Shown here: positions 23,370-34,702 of the stretch, in pieces
How positions within the stretch are numbered: position 1 is the first letter of the stretch
Layout of the letters: every line of letters begins with the position of its first letter
NCBI GenBank assembly: GCA_029747015.1
Contig: JAKOGI010000054.1
Location: forward strand, 153,501-217,500
Length of the DNA: 64,000 nucleotides
From: Carnegiea gigantea
Lineage: Eukaryota > Streptophyta > Magnoliopsida > Caryophyllales > Cactaceae
Reading direction: 5' to 3'
Made by a program: the position numbers and the translations under genes
The notes under the pieces: generated by a model
The model's database searches: none
What the model saw: the letters and a program-made list of their open reading frames with translations, nothing else
Told to the model about the DNA's origin: nothing

Positions 23370-23942
23370 TAGGGGTGGCAATGGATCGGGTTCGCGTCGG
23401 ATGAACCATCATCCACATCCATCACCCGCTTTAATCCGCTTCATTCAATCCACCCATCATCCGTAAAATTCTAATCCAATTCATCCATCCACCATCCGCG
23501 GGTGAAAACGGGTGGATCGGATTGTAAACGGGTGATGAAAATTTATATATAATATGTTGGCAAATTTATATAAAAAAAGTAAGTTTTGCCTTTTGAAAAT
23601 GTTAAAAAAGATATTTTAGGTATAAAGAACAAATAAATATTATATTTATCACATTAGTTTTGACGAAAATCATAGAATTAACAATATAATTGTTTAAAAA
23701 ATGAGTAAAATTTAAAGGTCAAAAATAAAAAGTAAACTAATTGCAAATAGGAGATGAACAAGTGGATGACTAAGCGGGTGATGGATCGGGTGACGGGTCG
23801 GATGGGCATCACCCGGATCAAATCCAATCCGTCAAACCATCATCCATCATCCATCCATCATCCATATATTTCGGATTTTTACTCGCTTTTCAGATCGGGT
23901 GGAGTGGATATCCATCGAATGCGGGTGAAATTGCCATCCCTA
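23370..23942. mobile_element. hAT-like non-autonomous element, 573 bp, with 8-bp target duplication
   Basis: The ends TAGGGGTGGCAAT and ATTGCCATCCCTA are inverted repeats with one mismatch. The 8-mer CTCAAAGA flanks the element on both sides (23362-23369 and 23943-23950). TAGGG-type ends and an 8-bp duplication are typical of hAT transposons. Both subterminal regions are rich in catccatcatcc and cgggtga words, while the middle is AT-rich. No transposase coding. Confidence 0.9.
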
Positions 23943-23950
23943 CTCAAAGA

Positions 23951-25812
23951 CCAAAACTAACAACCATTAGTCCCTTAATGAACAAACTGATTTCTCCCAA
24001 TGAACACCCCCTGGTGTTCTAATGAATCAATTAGTGTACTTGTCAAGGATCTAATTACCAAGTTCACTTTCTGGTGAACAATCTTTAGTGAAGCTTTCCC
24101 ATGCACGTCTCCACGTTCATCTTCAGTCTCAATCTTCATATATTCTCTTCAACAAATATTTTGTGAGGACTTTGATTTTTAGTGAATAACTTTTGGTCAT
24201 CCGATTAACAACTTTTGGTCATCCAATGAACAAACTAAATATTTTACAGTGAACAATTTTGAGTTTCATGACAAAATTCTATTCACCATGTTAATAAATA
24301 CAATTCATAAATCATCTCGTCAGTTCATTCTCAAGGTTGAGTTCATTAGACATGTAATATACAAACTTTGCTTTGTTCACTGTTCCGTTTGAAATGCTCA
24401 TCATCATGCTTCAAATTGTTTACTATCCAACTGGCTTAATGATCGTTCATTAGCTCAATGAGGTTTGTTCACTATGATCAAATAAGTTACGTTCACAATG
24501 TAACTGAAAATCATTGAGCACCTAGTTACAAACTTGCAACTCAATATCTCGACGATATGATCTTGCCATAAACAAACTCTATTTGGATAACAATATAAAG
24601 ATCCCACTCACTAAACCTCTAAAAATCACGGGGTATTTTTTTATTTATTATGAAATAAAATTCAACCATTTCATTTGTTAAAATGATAACTCTAACCATG
24701 TCTCCGACAATCAAAGTGACACAACTCATAAGCAACCAATCATACAAATCATAGTGAACAATCTTACATACCTCAAGGAACAACTGAGCATTGGATATTT
24801 GGACAATTCGATAAACATAATTTATCTCATAAATAGTACTACAAAAATTTTCTACACAAACCTTAATCTTGTAAATGCTACGTACCTTTAAACTAAAACA
24901 TTAAAAAAAAAAACCCTTCTTAAGGGACTTAGACAATGTAATGCTTAATTAAACAAACTCAACAATCGTAATGAACAAATTAAACAGAACAAATGAACGA
25001 AAGCAAATACAACAGAGCACAATTGTAAACCAACTTGAAAAAACAACAAATCTTAAACCAATTTGTTCAAATAATCAATTATGATTTTAACTTAAAAAAT
25101 AAACTCAACATTTTGAAATAAATGGTCGGGAATTCGGCAATTAGCAACGTGACACGATGCATTCTTTTATTTAAAAGAATAAAAAGAAATTCTGCAATTT
25201 TTCAATCATGTTGAACCCAGAAATTTAGGAAAGTAGGTCCAAAATAATAATACACACAATAGCTATGCATTTTTATCTAGACTAGAATGATGATTCCTTT
25301 GTTTTTTTGTTTTTTTTTTTTGAAATATTTATGCATTTTGATCTAGAGTTCAAATTAGCTCACAAATTAGACAACTTTAAACTTGAAATTGGCAAAAGTA
25401 AACTAATGAATTAAACTAAAAAAGCAAATTAACCTACAAATTAAATGATTAAACAACAAATTGAACTATTGAGGCCAATTAAAGTACCATCTTTCTGAAA
25501 TATTTATAAAATTTAACCTATAATTGAAATTAAAATCACAAAATAAACAACTTATGATTGAAATTGGCAAATCAAACTCATTAATTAAACTAAAAAGGCA
25601 AATTAATCTCCAAATTAAAGGATTAAACAATAAATTGAAGTTAATTAAGTTACTAAGTTATAATTAGTAAACTTTGAACTTACAAATTTGGAGAGATGAC
25701 AAACCCCACATAGCCACGCCTAATGCCAAAAGAGCCTTAAGATTGGGAAAAATTTAAAAAAAATATTCAAAATAATAATAAACGCGAGCACCAAGAATCA
25801 AACTCACGACAT
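23951..25812. other. Intergenic, AT-rich, no gene
   Basis: GAACAA/GTTCAC words recur through 24000-25050. From 25330 to 25680 there are repeated phrases such as aaattgaact, aaactaaaaaggcaaattaa and gattaaacaa at irregular spacing (a diverged internal repeat, about 170 bp offset between 25375-25490 and 25545-25640). No coding sequence seen. Confidence 0.4.
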
Positions 25813-26179
25813 TTAGAGCAGGTCCAATGAGGAGCCCGCGAGCCGAAAATCAGGGGGGACGAGTAAGCGGGTCACTCGTTTGGCTCCAGCAGCAGGCCCA
25901 TGGGAAGGAGCTCGTCGGGCGGCCCAGGAAAGCAGGTGGCCAGCATTGAAATTTTTTTTGTCTCCTAGCGGGTGAAACGATGTCGTTTCACTCTATTAGG
26001 CAGCTTTTTTTTTCTTGATTGCTGAGCTGTATTTTAAAAACAAATTAGAGAAATCTACTGGAAAGAGTCGTTGGGGAAATTGGAGTCGTTGCTCAACGGC
26101 TGTTTTGGGAAATAAATATTTTTTATTTTTTTTTGTAATTTATATTTGCTATAAATACTTTACTTCTTTTGTGAATTTT

Positions 26180-26275
26180 TACCACACACAACTTACAATT
26201 TCTCTCTCTCTCTCCAAATTCTGAGCAATTTGTTATTTGTGAGTAATTTCATCCAAAAAGTGAAGCAATTAAGTA
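26180..26275 (+). other. Probable leader first exon region of the PIF element
   Basis: A CT-rich stretch (tttctctctctctctcc) follows a TATA-like tataaatac near 26150, then ttgtgagtaat offers a possible splice donor. This fits a transcription start for the element genes. No coding frame is visible. Inference from sequence style only. Confidence 0.3.
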
Positions 26276-26279
26276 GGTA

Positions 26280-28730
26280 TTTCTTTTTTTTTCAATTATG
26301 TAATTACTTTTGTAATGTTAAATTTTGTAATTACATTTAGAATATTTTGTTATTATTTTGTAGAAAGTTGAAGGTATTCTCCACCAAGAAAGAAGTGAAG
26401 CAAAATTGTGAGTTTGGAATTTATTTAAAATATTGACTATTTTTGTTTTGTGGTAGTTTATATGTTAGTAATCAAAATATGTGAATATTTTATACATTCA
26501 TATGAATGTCATTAAATGAATATGAGTTGATTAGTTTATTAAAAATGTTAACTATGACATGATTATATGTATAGAATATAACATGGTTATATGTTAATGC
26601 ATTTGTCATGATTAAAATGACTATGAGTTTTTTCATAAAATCAAAATACTAAATTTATTTAGGCAATTTCATATGTGTCGGTAAAGTTTGAGGTCATGTT
26701 ACTAAAAATAATGTAGTTGTTGGAAGCTTTGACAACTTAGTAAAATTGAAGAAGTAAAATTTTAGTAAAATTAATATTTAACCATGAAGAATGTTAATAT
26801 GTTTTGTAGAACATTGCATTTAATAATTTGAAGTACTTTATAAAGTGAAAAAAAAAAAATAGTGTCTAAGATGATTAATATGATTAAATTTAAATGTATT
26901 TGGCATTTTAGGTAAATTTTATTATGTTTTCATGTTAGATGTATGAAATAAGTTAATATATTATGGGATCATACCATCTCATAAAATGCAAATGGTAAAT
27001 TTATTTATGCAATTAAAGGATAGTCATATTGTAATTTTGTTTTAAATTGTTGACTTCTTTTTTTTGGGTCAATCAATGTATCTTTTTTTTTTTAATCATT
27101 GAACTATTGTAATTATTACATTCATGCATGTGTAATTCTTTTTTTAAATTTGGACTCCTAATTTTTTAAAATAAAAAATTATGCGTCTTTAAATAATTGT
27201 GTTATTAAATAATGAATATGGTTAAATTTAAATAGCCGACAAGGTAGTAAAATTTAATTATTTATGTTTTCACAAGTTAGATTACAAGTACGTACCGTTA
27301 GTGACATGATAATGTGATTTGAATATGATGTTTAGTAATTATATGCAAGTTAGATTATAAGTAATTACGTGTACACAATGACATATGTGGAAGTACATAT
27401 TTAAGTATGTAACTAAAAATAATTTAGTTTTTTAAAGTGTTGACATGTTTATAAAGTTAAAGAAGTAAAATTAAATTGAATATGATGTTGAATCATGAAA
27501 GTACTCATCATGTCATGATATGCTTATTTTTTTATAACATTGCATTTACTAATTTTATAGTTATATTTATAATATTTTGTTATTATTTTGTAGAAAAGTT
27601 GGAGGTGCTCTCAACCAAAAAAGAAGTGAAGAACATTGTGAGTTTCAATATTTTTAATACTATTGACAAATTTTGTTTTGTTATATGTTACTTTATATGT
27701 TAGTAAAATAAGTAAATATTAAGAAATTTTGTTATGTGAATATGATTTTGTTATTTATAAGTGTTGAAATTATTAATTTGAAATGCTTTGTAAATGAATT
27801 TAGTAATTCAAAATGTTGTTTATGAGTTACTTTTAAGTTAGTATATAAGATAATTAACATGATTACATTTTAATTTCTTTGGCATTTTAGTTAAAATCTA
27901 TTATGTTTTCACATGTTATATGTATAGAATATGTGAATATTTTATATGATAATATGAATGTGATTAAATAAATATGACATGAATATGTTTTCAGTAACTT
28001 GGTAAAATTTTAAATTAAATTATGATTAGGCATGCCAGCAAATTTGTAGTAGTAACATTAAATGAATTAAGATATGTGAATCTGTTTTTAAGTCTTTGCA
28101 GTAATAATTTCAAATGTGACGTAAATTGGAAAAAAATAAATAAAATTTATAGAGTTGGAATGAGTATGACTTGTTAGAATGCATAATTTTAAAAGTGCTA
28201 GAAAATTATGTTAAGCGGTAGTATATATGTTAATGGCTAAAATAATGAATATGATTAAATTTAAATAACCGACAAGGTAGTTAAATTTAATTATTTATGT
28301 TTTCACAACTTTGATTACAAGTACGTACTGTTAGTGACATGTTTATGTGACTTGATTAGTAAGTAATAATGATGTACACAATTTATTATGATGAGGTACA
28401 GATTTGAGTATGTAACTAAAAATAATTTAGTTTTATAAAGTGTTGACATGTTCGTAAAATTAAATTGCATATGATATTCAATCATGAAATTAGTCATCAT
28501 GTCATGATATGTTTTTTTTTTTAAATAACATTGCATTTACTAATTTGAAATGTGTTGCAAATTGGGAAACAAAAAATGAAGGGAAATAATTGAATTGGAA
28601 TAGTATGATGAATTCTTTGGGAATTATAGGAAACTTATGTATTTGGCATGTTAGTTAAAATTTATTATGTTTTTATGTTAGATGTATAAAAGACATTAAT
28701 GTTTTAATTAATACGATTAATATGCTTGTA
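26280..28730 (+). repeat. PIF leader/intron region with internal duplications
   Basis: Segments recur: 26336-26421 matches 27565-27650, and 27205-27480 closely matches 28240-28500 (both contain gccgacaaggtag or ccgacaaggtag, acaagtacgta and gttagtgacatg). Shorter matches to tttggcatttta...ttatgttttca occur near 26895, 27875 and 28640. The first pair includes an apparent mini-exon with conserved acceptor and donor. Duplication therefore happened more than once in this leader. No protein-coding potential. Confidence 0.75.
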
Positions 28731-28779
28731 GGTCTTAATTTTATATCGATTATAGATCATAGCATCCCCCATTATTTAC

Positions 28780-29897
28780 TAGTTTACTTGAGGAAGACGA
28801 TTCACCCCAAGGTGGGGCGAATAGTACCACCCCTATTATCCTAAGTAATCTCCACGTGTCTTACCCCTCATACTCACTGCCTAACTACAACCAACACATG
28901 AACCAATCATATTACCCACCACAACCCACTTCAGGAATCCAAGTGGTAGCTCAGGTCAAAACCCCCGTAACTATCCTCCACCTTGTTACCCCCCACCACA
29001 TAATTATCCTCATAATGTGCATCACAGTGAGTACCTATATTACCCTCCCTACTCTCCTCCACCACACACCACCCCGAATTACTTGTCTGCAGGGAGCAAC
29101 TCTACACCTTCATCTATGCCAACCGGGGCAATGGCCGGGTTAGGAAATTCTGAGACCGATATTGACTTAAGTACTGAAGGGGACATGGAGGAAGTGCAGG
29201 GGGTGCAAGTATCGGTACAAAGAAGTGGACGGTTGAAGAGGATCAACGGCTAATACGTACTTGGATTAACGTAGGCACGGACGCCGTTGTCAGGAATGAT
29301 CAGAAGAAGTCTGGCTTCTGGGCTAGGGTGGCCTCTAATTTCAATGACCACCGTCCACGAGGAGCCTCGCCTCGTTCTTGAAAGACGCTGAATGGCCGAT
29401 GGGGTTGATGCTCCCCGCTCATCAGTAAATGGGCGGGTATTATGTTCGAGGTTGAGCATATCAACCAAAGTGGATGGAACGAGGTTATGATTATGGAGAC
29501 AGCACAGAAGTTGTACAAAGAACGTACGGGGAAGAAATTCGATCTCGAGCATTAGTACGAGCTGCTCAAGGATCAACCAAAATGGAGGGTTATATGTGAC
29601 CCACCAAAGTCAAGGTCAGGATCCTCCAAAATATCCCATCCCGATACTGAAGAGGCGGGAGAGGAAGGTGCCGGTGGGAGTGAAAGACCCGAGGGGAAAA
29701 AAGCAACGAAGAGAAGGTTAAAGCAAAAGGCAAATACCACTGTCGTTGATTTAGTTACAACTAAGTTGCAGGACTTGAGCAGTAACAGTAATGATATGAA
29801 TGAATTGTTCAAATATTATATCACACTAGCAAGAGAAGAAAAAACACTGAAGATGATGATGAGGGAAGAAAAGCTGGGGGCCCAAGTGACAAAATAA
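28780..29897 (+). pseudogene. PIF ORF1: Pro/Tyr-rich N-terminus, SANT-like domain, NAM-associated C-terminus
   Basis: The N-terminal part is rich in Pro, Tyr and Asn (NYNQHMNQSYYPPQP, then after a frameshift near 28970 YLYYPPYSPPPHTTP). A SANT/MYB-like block follows at about 29237-29400 (EDQRLIRTWINVGTDAVV, then FWARVASNFNDHRP and a TGA where Trp is expected before KTLNGRW). The C-terminal part at about 29575-29897 has QPKWRVICDPPKS and KLQDLSSNSNDMNELFKYY. This layout is that of the ORF1 proteins encoded beside plant Harbinger transposases, which help DNA binding and nuclear import of the transposase. Several frameshifts and stops: not functional. Confidence 0.7.
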
Positions 29898-30239
29898 TAA
29901 TGATGAACACCTCAATGCTGAGTCCTGAACAAGCAGCGTATTATGAGGAAAGAAGAGCACATATCATGAGAAGGAGATCAAGACAATCATCATCATCTCA
30001 GTAATATGTCTCACCTCCCCCATCATTACATAGATTATAAGAACAATGTTGCTCAAATGAAGTTCGAATATTGTCATATGTAACTTTATTTTATCATGTA
30101 TTGTATTAGATATGATTTGATGTAATTGTCTTATGATATTAATTTATGAAATTGGTATGTCTTTGTTGTTTAATCAAATTATTACTCTTCTATACTTTAA
30201 CACTTTTGTACATAATTATCTTACATAGGATATTTATAA

Positions 30240-31575
30240 TGGATAATTTCAATGTTGAGAAGTTATCTTGTGAGGAAGATTCATCCTCCTCATCCTCCTC
30301 ATCTTCATCAGATACTGATATCATGGTAATGGGTGCTTTTTTCCAACAGCAGCAACAACTTCAACAGAAAATGGCCGCCCTTTTGCAACTTATTGAACCA
30401 GCAAGAGAGTTGACACCTTCGGCATCTAGGCCTCAGGTAAAGAAGAGATTTATTAAGAGGGATAGAGAAGCTGCCCACAATCGCTTATACAAATATTACT
30501 TCACCGAAGATTCACTATACAATGATCATCATTTTTATCGCAGATTTTGAATGCGGAGGCACTTATTTCTCCGCATTGTGGAAGCACTTAGTTATCATTC
30601 AGAGTACTTCCAGGTTAGACACGATGCGGCCAGAAAGCGTAGGTTGATGCCATTAGCCAAGTGTACCGCAGCCATGCGAATGCTTGCCTATGGTGTAGCG
30701 GCCGATTGCGTTGATGAGTACTTGAAGATTGGTGCGAGCACTGCAATGGAATGCATGAAGAAGTTTGCCTTAGGCATTGTTCAGGTTTTCGGGGAAGAGT
30801 ATTTGAGAAAACCCAGTCAAGTTGATGTTGATCGCTTACTGCAAGTTACTGAAACCCGTGACTTTCCCGGTATGCTGGGAAGCATAGATTGCATGCGCTG
30901 GGAATGGAAGAATTGTCCAATGGCTTGGAAGGCATTATTTCAAAAGCAAATTTATAAGGTGCTAACTATTATTCTTGAAGCCGTTGCATCATACGATCTT
31001 TGGATATGGCATGCATTCTTCGGGTTACCTGGAAGTCTCAATGACATAAATGTCTTTAACCGCTCACCGATTTTCCAAGCGCTGTATGCTGATCGAGCTC
31101 CGAAATATGAGTATGTCGTCAATGGGTATCAGTACAATGTAGGATATTATCTTTCATATAGAATTTATTCGAAGTGGGCGACATTTGTTAAGATTATCCC
31201 TCTTTCCTACGAGCTGAAGAATAAACTCTTCGCAGAACGTCATGAGTCGGTTAGGAAGGATGTTGAACGAACTTTTGGTGTGTTACAAGCTTAATTGCCA
31301 TTGTACGAGGCCTCGCTCGCCTGATGGATCAAAGAAAAATTGGTATTATTATGAGAGCATGTGTGATACTCCATAATATGATTGTTGAGGACGAACGGGA
31401 CAACTATGAGCTTGCATTTGACTACGACGTTGTGAAGTGAACTGTCCCGGAGCCGATTGTTAATCACGCCCACCATCTATGCTATGATATGTACTTTCAA
31501 TGCTCATGCCAAGTTTGCAACTCCGACACACATGCAGCTCTCCAAGCGGACTTGATTGATGAGATATGGAAGTGA
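30240..31575 (+). pseudogene. PIF/Harbinger DDE transposase, interrupted
   Basis: The frame begins MDNFNVEKLS with a Ser run and a Gln-rich segment, then RDREAAHNRLYKYYF. A TGA at 30548 (between FYRRF and MRRHLFLRIVEAL) probably replaces CGA. The second part, to 31291, carries the helix-turn-helix-like RKRRLMPLAKCTAAMRMLAYG and the catalytic region: first Asp in GMLGSIDCM, second Asp in GSLNDINVF, and Glu in DVERTFGVLQA. After a frameshift near 31290 the tail continues as IVRGLARLMDQRK and ACVILHNMIVEDER. The catalytic triad is intact, but one stop and one frameshift break the gene. The enzyme would cut and paste the element at TWA targets. Confidence 0.85.
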
Positions 31576-32392
31576 AATTCGGGACCGCGGCAAAGAGGAT
31601 AATTAAATTATCATCATATTGTAATTTTTTTTAATTGTTCACATATTATAATGTTTTCTTCGTCAATCAATGTATCTTTTTTGTAATCATTGACCTATTG
31701 TAATTTTTACATTCAAGCATGTATAATTTTTTTTTAAATTCAGACTCCTATGTTTATTCCAAAAAAAAATTTTATATGTCTTAAAAGTCTTTAATTATTT
31801 GTGTTATTAAATTATTATGTACAAATTATTTTCCACATAAATAATACACCTACATAAGAAAACAAAACAAAAAATATTTTTTGATTGGTACATTCAAGCA
31901 CGTGTAGCTTTTTTTTTTTTTAATATTCAGACTCCTTTTTTTAATAAAAAAATATTATGCGTCTTTAACTAATTGTATTATTAAATTATTATGTGAAATT
32001 ATTTTTCACATAAATAATAAAGCTAAATAACAAAACAAAACAAAAAGTATTTTTTAAATTGTTACATTCAACCATGTCTAATTTTTTTTAAAATTCAAAC
32101 TCCTTTTTTTAAAAAAAATCTTTAAATAATTGTGTTCCTAAATTATTATGTGCAAATTATTTTCTACATAAATAATAAAGCTAAATAACAAAACAAAACA
32201 TAAAAACAAAACTAATTACATATGATTTGGTGTGGGGTCCATAGAAATTATTTTATTTTGTGAGTCAAAGTGGTGAGCCTTGCATTGGAGAGAATGAGGA
32301 TTGTGAGTTAAAAAGTTGGAGAGAGAATTGATGTGGCAATGGTAGACCCACACCGGTGAGCCAAATTTTTGACTCACCATTGGTTATGTTCT
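31576..32392. other. 3' part of the PIF element, AT-rich with internal repeats
   Basis: The phrase ttaaattattatgt(g/a)caaattatttt...cataaataata recurs three times (about 31805, 31980, 32138), each followed by acaaaacaaaa. The last 170 bp before the right end are less AT-rich and include gtgagcc words that echo the terminal repeat. No gene. Confidence 0.55.
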
Positions 32393-32395
32393 TTA

Positions 32396-34200
32396 AAAAA
32401 AAAAAAAACAATGCTGGTGCTCCACTCACTGGGCCAAGCACTTTTCCCTATGTCTCCTCACGACAAATTATAATTATTTTTACCTTTTTTAAAATTTTAC
32501 CACATACTAACTTCTTTTTTTTGGAATAAGTGTTAGTTGATTCGACTGACACCATACTCCCTTCGTCCTTGTCTTTAATCTAATGTGGCAATCTGTGCTG
32601 AGTTGTCAATGATATGGATACCAAACGCATCAACTCCTGCGTGTATACAATAACTTGCATATAATTTGTTTCTATTTTTTTTCCCTTTTTTTAAAGATGA
32701 TCTGGCCGCTAATGTGTAAAAGAAAGCATGAGCTCTTGCTTGTGTGAATCGTGGTATCATTTGTTTTAAATGCATGGTCGGCTTTGACATAATATAAAAT
32801 AACGCATTTATAATTTTTTATTTGCATGAGTCTTTTTTTTTTTTCCTCCATATTTTAGAATAATTATACAAATCATTCTTTTATAGATTTGAGTCATGTT
32901 AATATAACTTTAGATAACATTTCACTTTAGTTAATTAATGCTTTCACTTTTCAATGACATATATAATATCTACAATGATGAATGTCTAAAGTAGAGTTAG
33001 GAAAGTCTGACCCGATACAATAATATGATCCGAAGTTACTGAAAGCAACACGAACCCGATTTGAATCGAACTGCTTTCAACCTGAAACCAACACGATTTG
33101 ATCGTTTAGCATGAAAACTTGTGATTTGAGAATTTTGAGCAAATTTAAGTTATTTTTGATGTCGACATGAAATTATTCCGTTTATTAAATGAGTTGATCC
33201 GACCCGATCCGGCCTGTTTGCTTGCTCCAACCTAAAGTGGGACGTGTACTTTTAATTTTTAATACCTCAATTATGAACCTTGTAAGTACCTTTAGTGAAT
33301 CTTTGTTGCCTTTTTTTTTTTTTTTTCACATAGTGATCCTTTTCATTTTTATTGATGAAACTCTTGTCCAATGACGAATCTACATGAATGTCTGATACAC
33401 ATTTTTTCTTTCTTCTTTTGGGGGGGGGGGGTCATGAGAGGTGAGGAATATCAAAACTTTGAACCAAAACTTTGTTAATTATTGAAGAATGGTCAAGCTT
33501 AACTCACGTGCATGTCGCTTTTGAGAATATGAGGATCGATTCAACTTTCGCAAGATGGCACTGATAATGTTTTAGAAACATAATTAACTCGCTTGATTCT
33601 GTATAAACTGCCAAGAATGAGAAGACGATTCATCAAAGATATTAAGCCTTCATTTTCTGGGTGTCGCATAACACAAATCAAGTTGTAGAATTAGTTGTTA
33701 TATACATACTAAATATCATGCAGCAATTATCGATGACAATGATTGCACTCTGTTATACATGTGCTTTGATATTCATTAGAAGAAAAGCTGCAACATTTGA
33801 ATTTGTAGTGAGAAATAAACATGGGAAATTGAATTCATTGAAGCAAGAAACTACGGATGAGACTCAATCTGAAAAGATTGTAAGGATCTTTACAGAATAA
33901 TAACAATCTACTAATGTATAAGAGCAATAAAGTCAAATGAATGATTCATCAAAATCAATTATCAAAAACTATGTAATTACAATTAGAAGTTAAACAAGAT
34001 CGAAGTTCAATCAACAATTCTCCTGCATAGAAGAAACAATCTAACTGTAGAATATACATCCTAACAACAATATGATGTAATTGCACAACTTTTGATTGTA
34101 GAACATTAACCATAATTTTTGCTTCTTGTAATGCAAAAGCAACATAGGTTGGAATCCTCTTTGGAGTTTTTCAGATGAAGATGATCAAATGATTTGAGAG
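32396..34200. other. Intergenic, upstream of PDS5
   Basis: Holds a repeat fragment at about 33010-33230 (gacccgat, atgagttgatccgacccgat) related in reverse orientation to the fragment near 6895, a T-run at 33310-33326, and a 12-base G run at 33420-33431. The frame at 33661-33900 has no recognisable domain. Nothing else supported. Confidence 0.4.
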
Positions 34201-34221
34201 GGGGGGGGGGGAAGAAGAAGA

Positions 34222-34634
34222 AAACCCTAATGATGTTCATTCTTTAGCCATTGATGAGGGCTCAACGCAGCGGATTCCAAACCCAGTCATCAATTGCATT
34301 CTATAGCGCACCTCCTCCGTGAAAAATCCGGCATTAGATTTTGCACACCTCAATACTTGTTGTTCGTTTGAATTTGTAAAATTCAACCGAGGGGGGAAAA
34401 AAAGAAAAAGGAAGGGTTGGTTTTCTCTCTCCTTCGTTCTCGTCGAAACCAAACCCTAGTTTTCTCTCTCCCCAAAAATTCCCCCTCCCTCCTAAAATTT
34501 TAACCTCTTTTTTCGCGCTCTCTTACTGGAGCCAAATTTTTGAAATTCATGATTTGTTCCCCGAAGAAGATCAGCTGGATTTGTGGTTCTGATTATTAAT
34601 GTCGATCCCCATTTTCGGAGGGCGTTTAGGGTTT
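34222..34634 (+). promoter_or_regulatory. PDS5 promoter/leader region with telo-boxes
   Basis: AAACCCTAA at 34222-34230 and AAACCCTAG at 34451-34459 are telo-boxes, a motif often found near start sites of plant genes expressed in dividing cells. A CT-rich stretch (34460-34520) and TTTAGGGTTT at 34625-34634 complete a typical plant leader. The exact transcription start cannot be read from sequence. Confidence 0.5.
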
Positions 34635-34702
34635 CGATGGTGGTGGTGAGGCCGAGAAATTGAGAGATCTAGTGTGGAAGAGATTGAGTTCGAGTTATAG
34701 CA

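Larger units (their letters stand above)
25816..32392 (+). mobile_element. PIF/Harbinger-type DNA transposon, about 6.6 kb, inactive
   Basis: Both genes expected of a plant PIF/Harbinger element lie on the + strand: a SANT/NAM-associated ORF1 (about 28780-29900) followed by a DDE transposase (30240-31560). The proposed ends are gagcaggtccaatgagg at the left and the complement of ccattggttatgttct at the right; they share the core CCAATG and partial identity, and TTA lies outside both ends, the usual target for this superfamily. Because the end match is imperfect, the boundary may be off by a base or more. The left part holds a long leader with duplicated segments. Both genes are broken. Confidence 0.75.
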
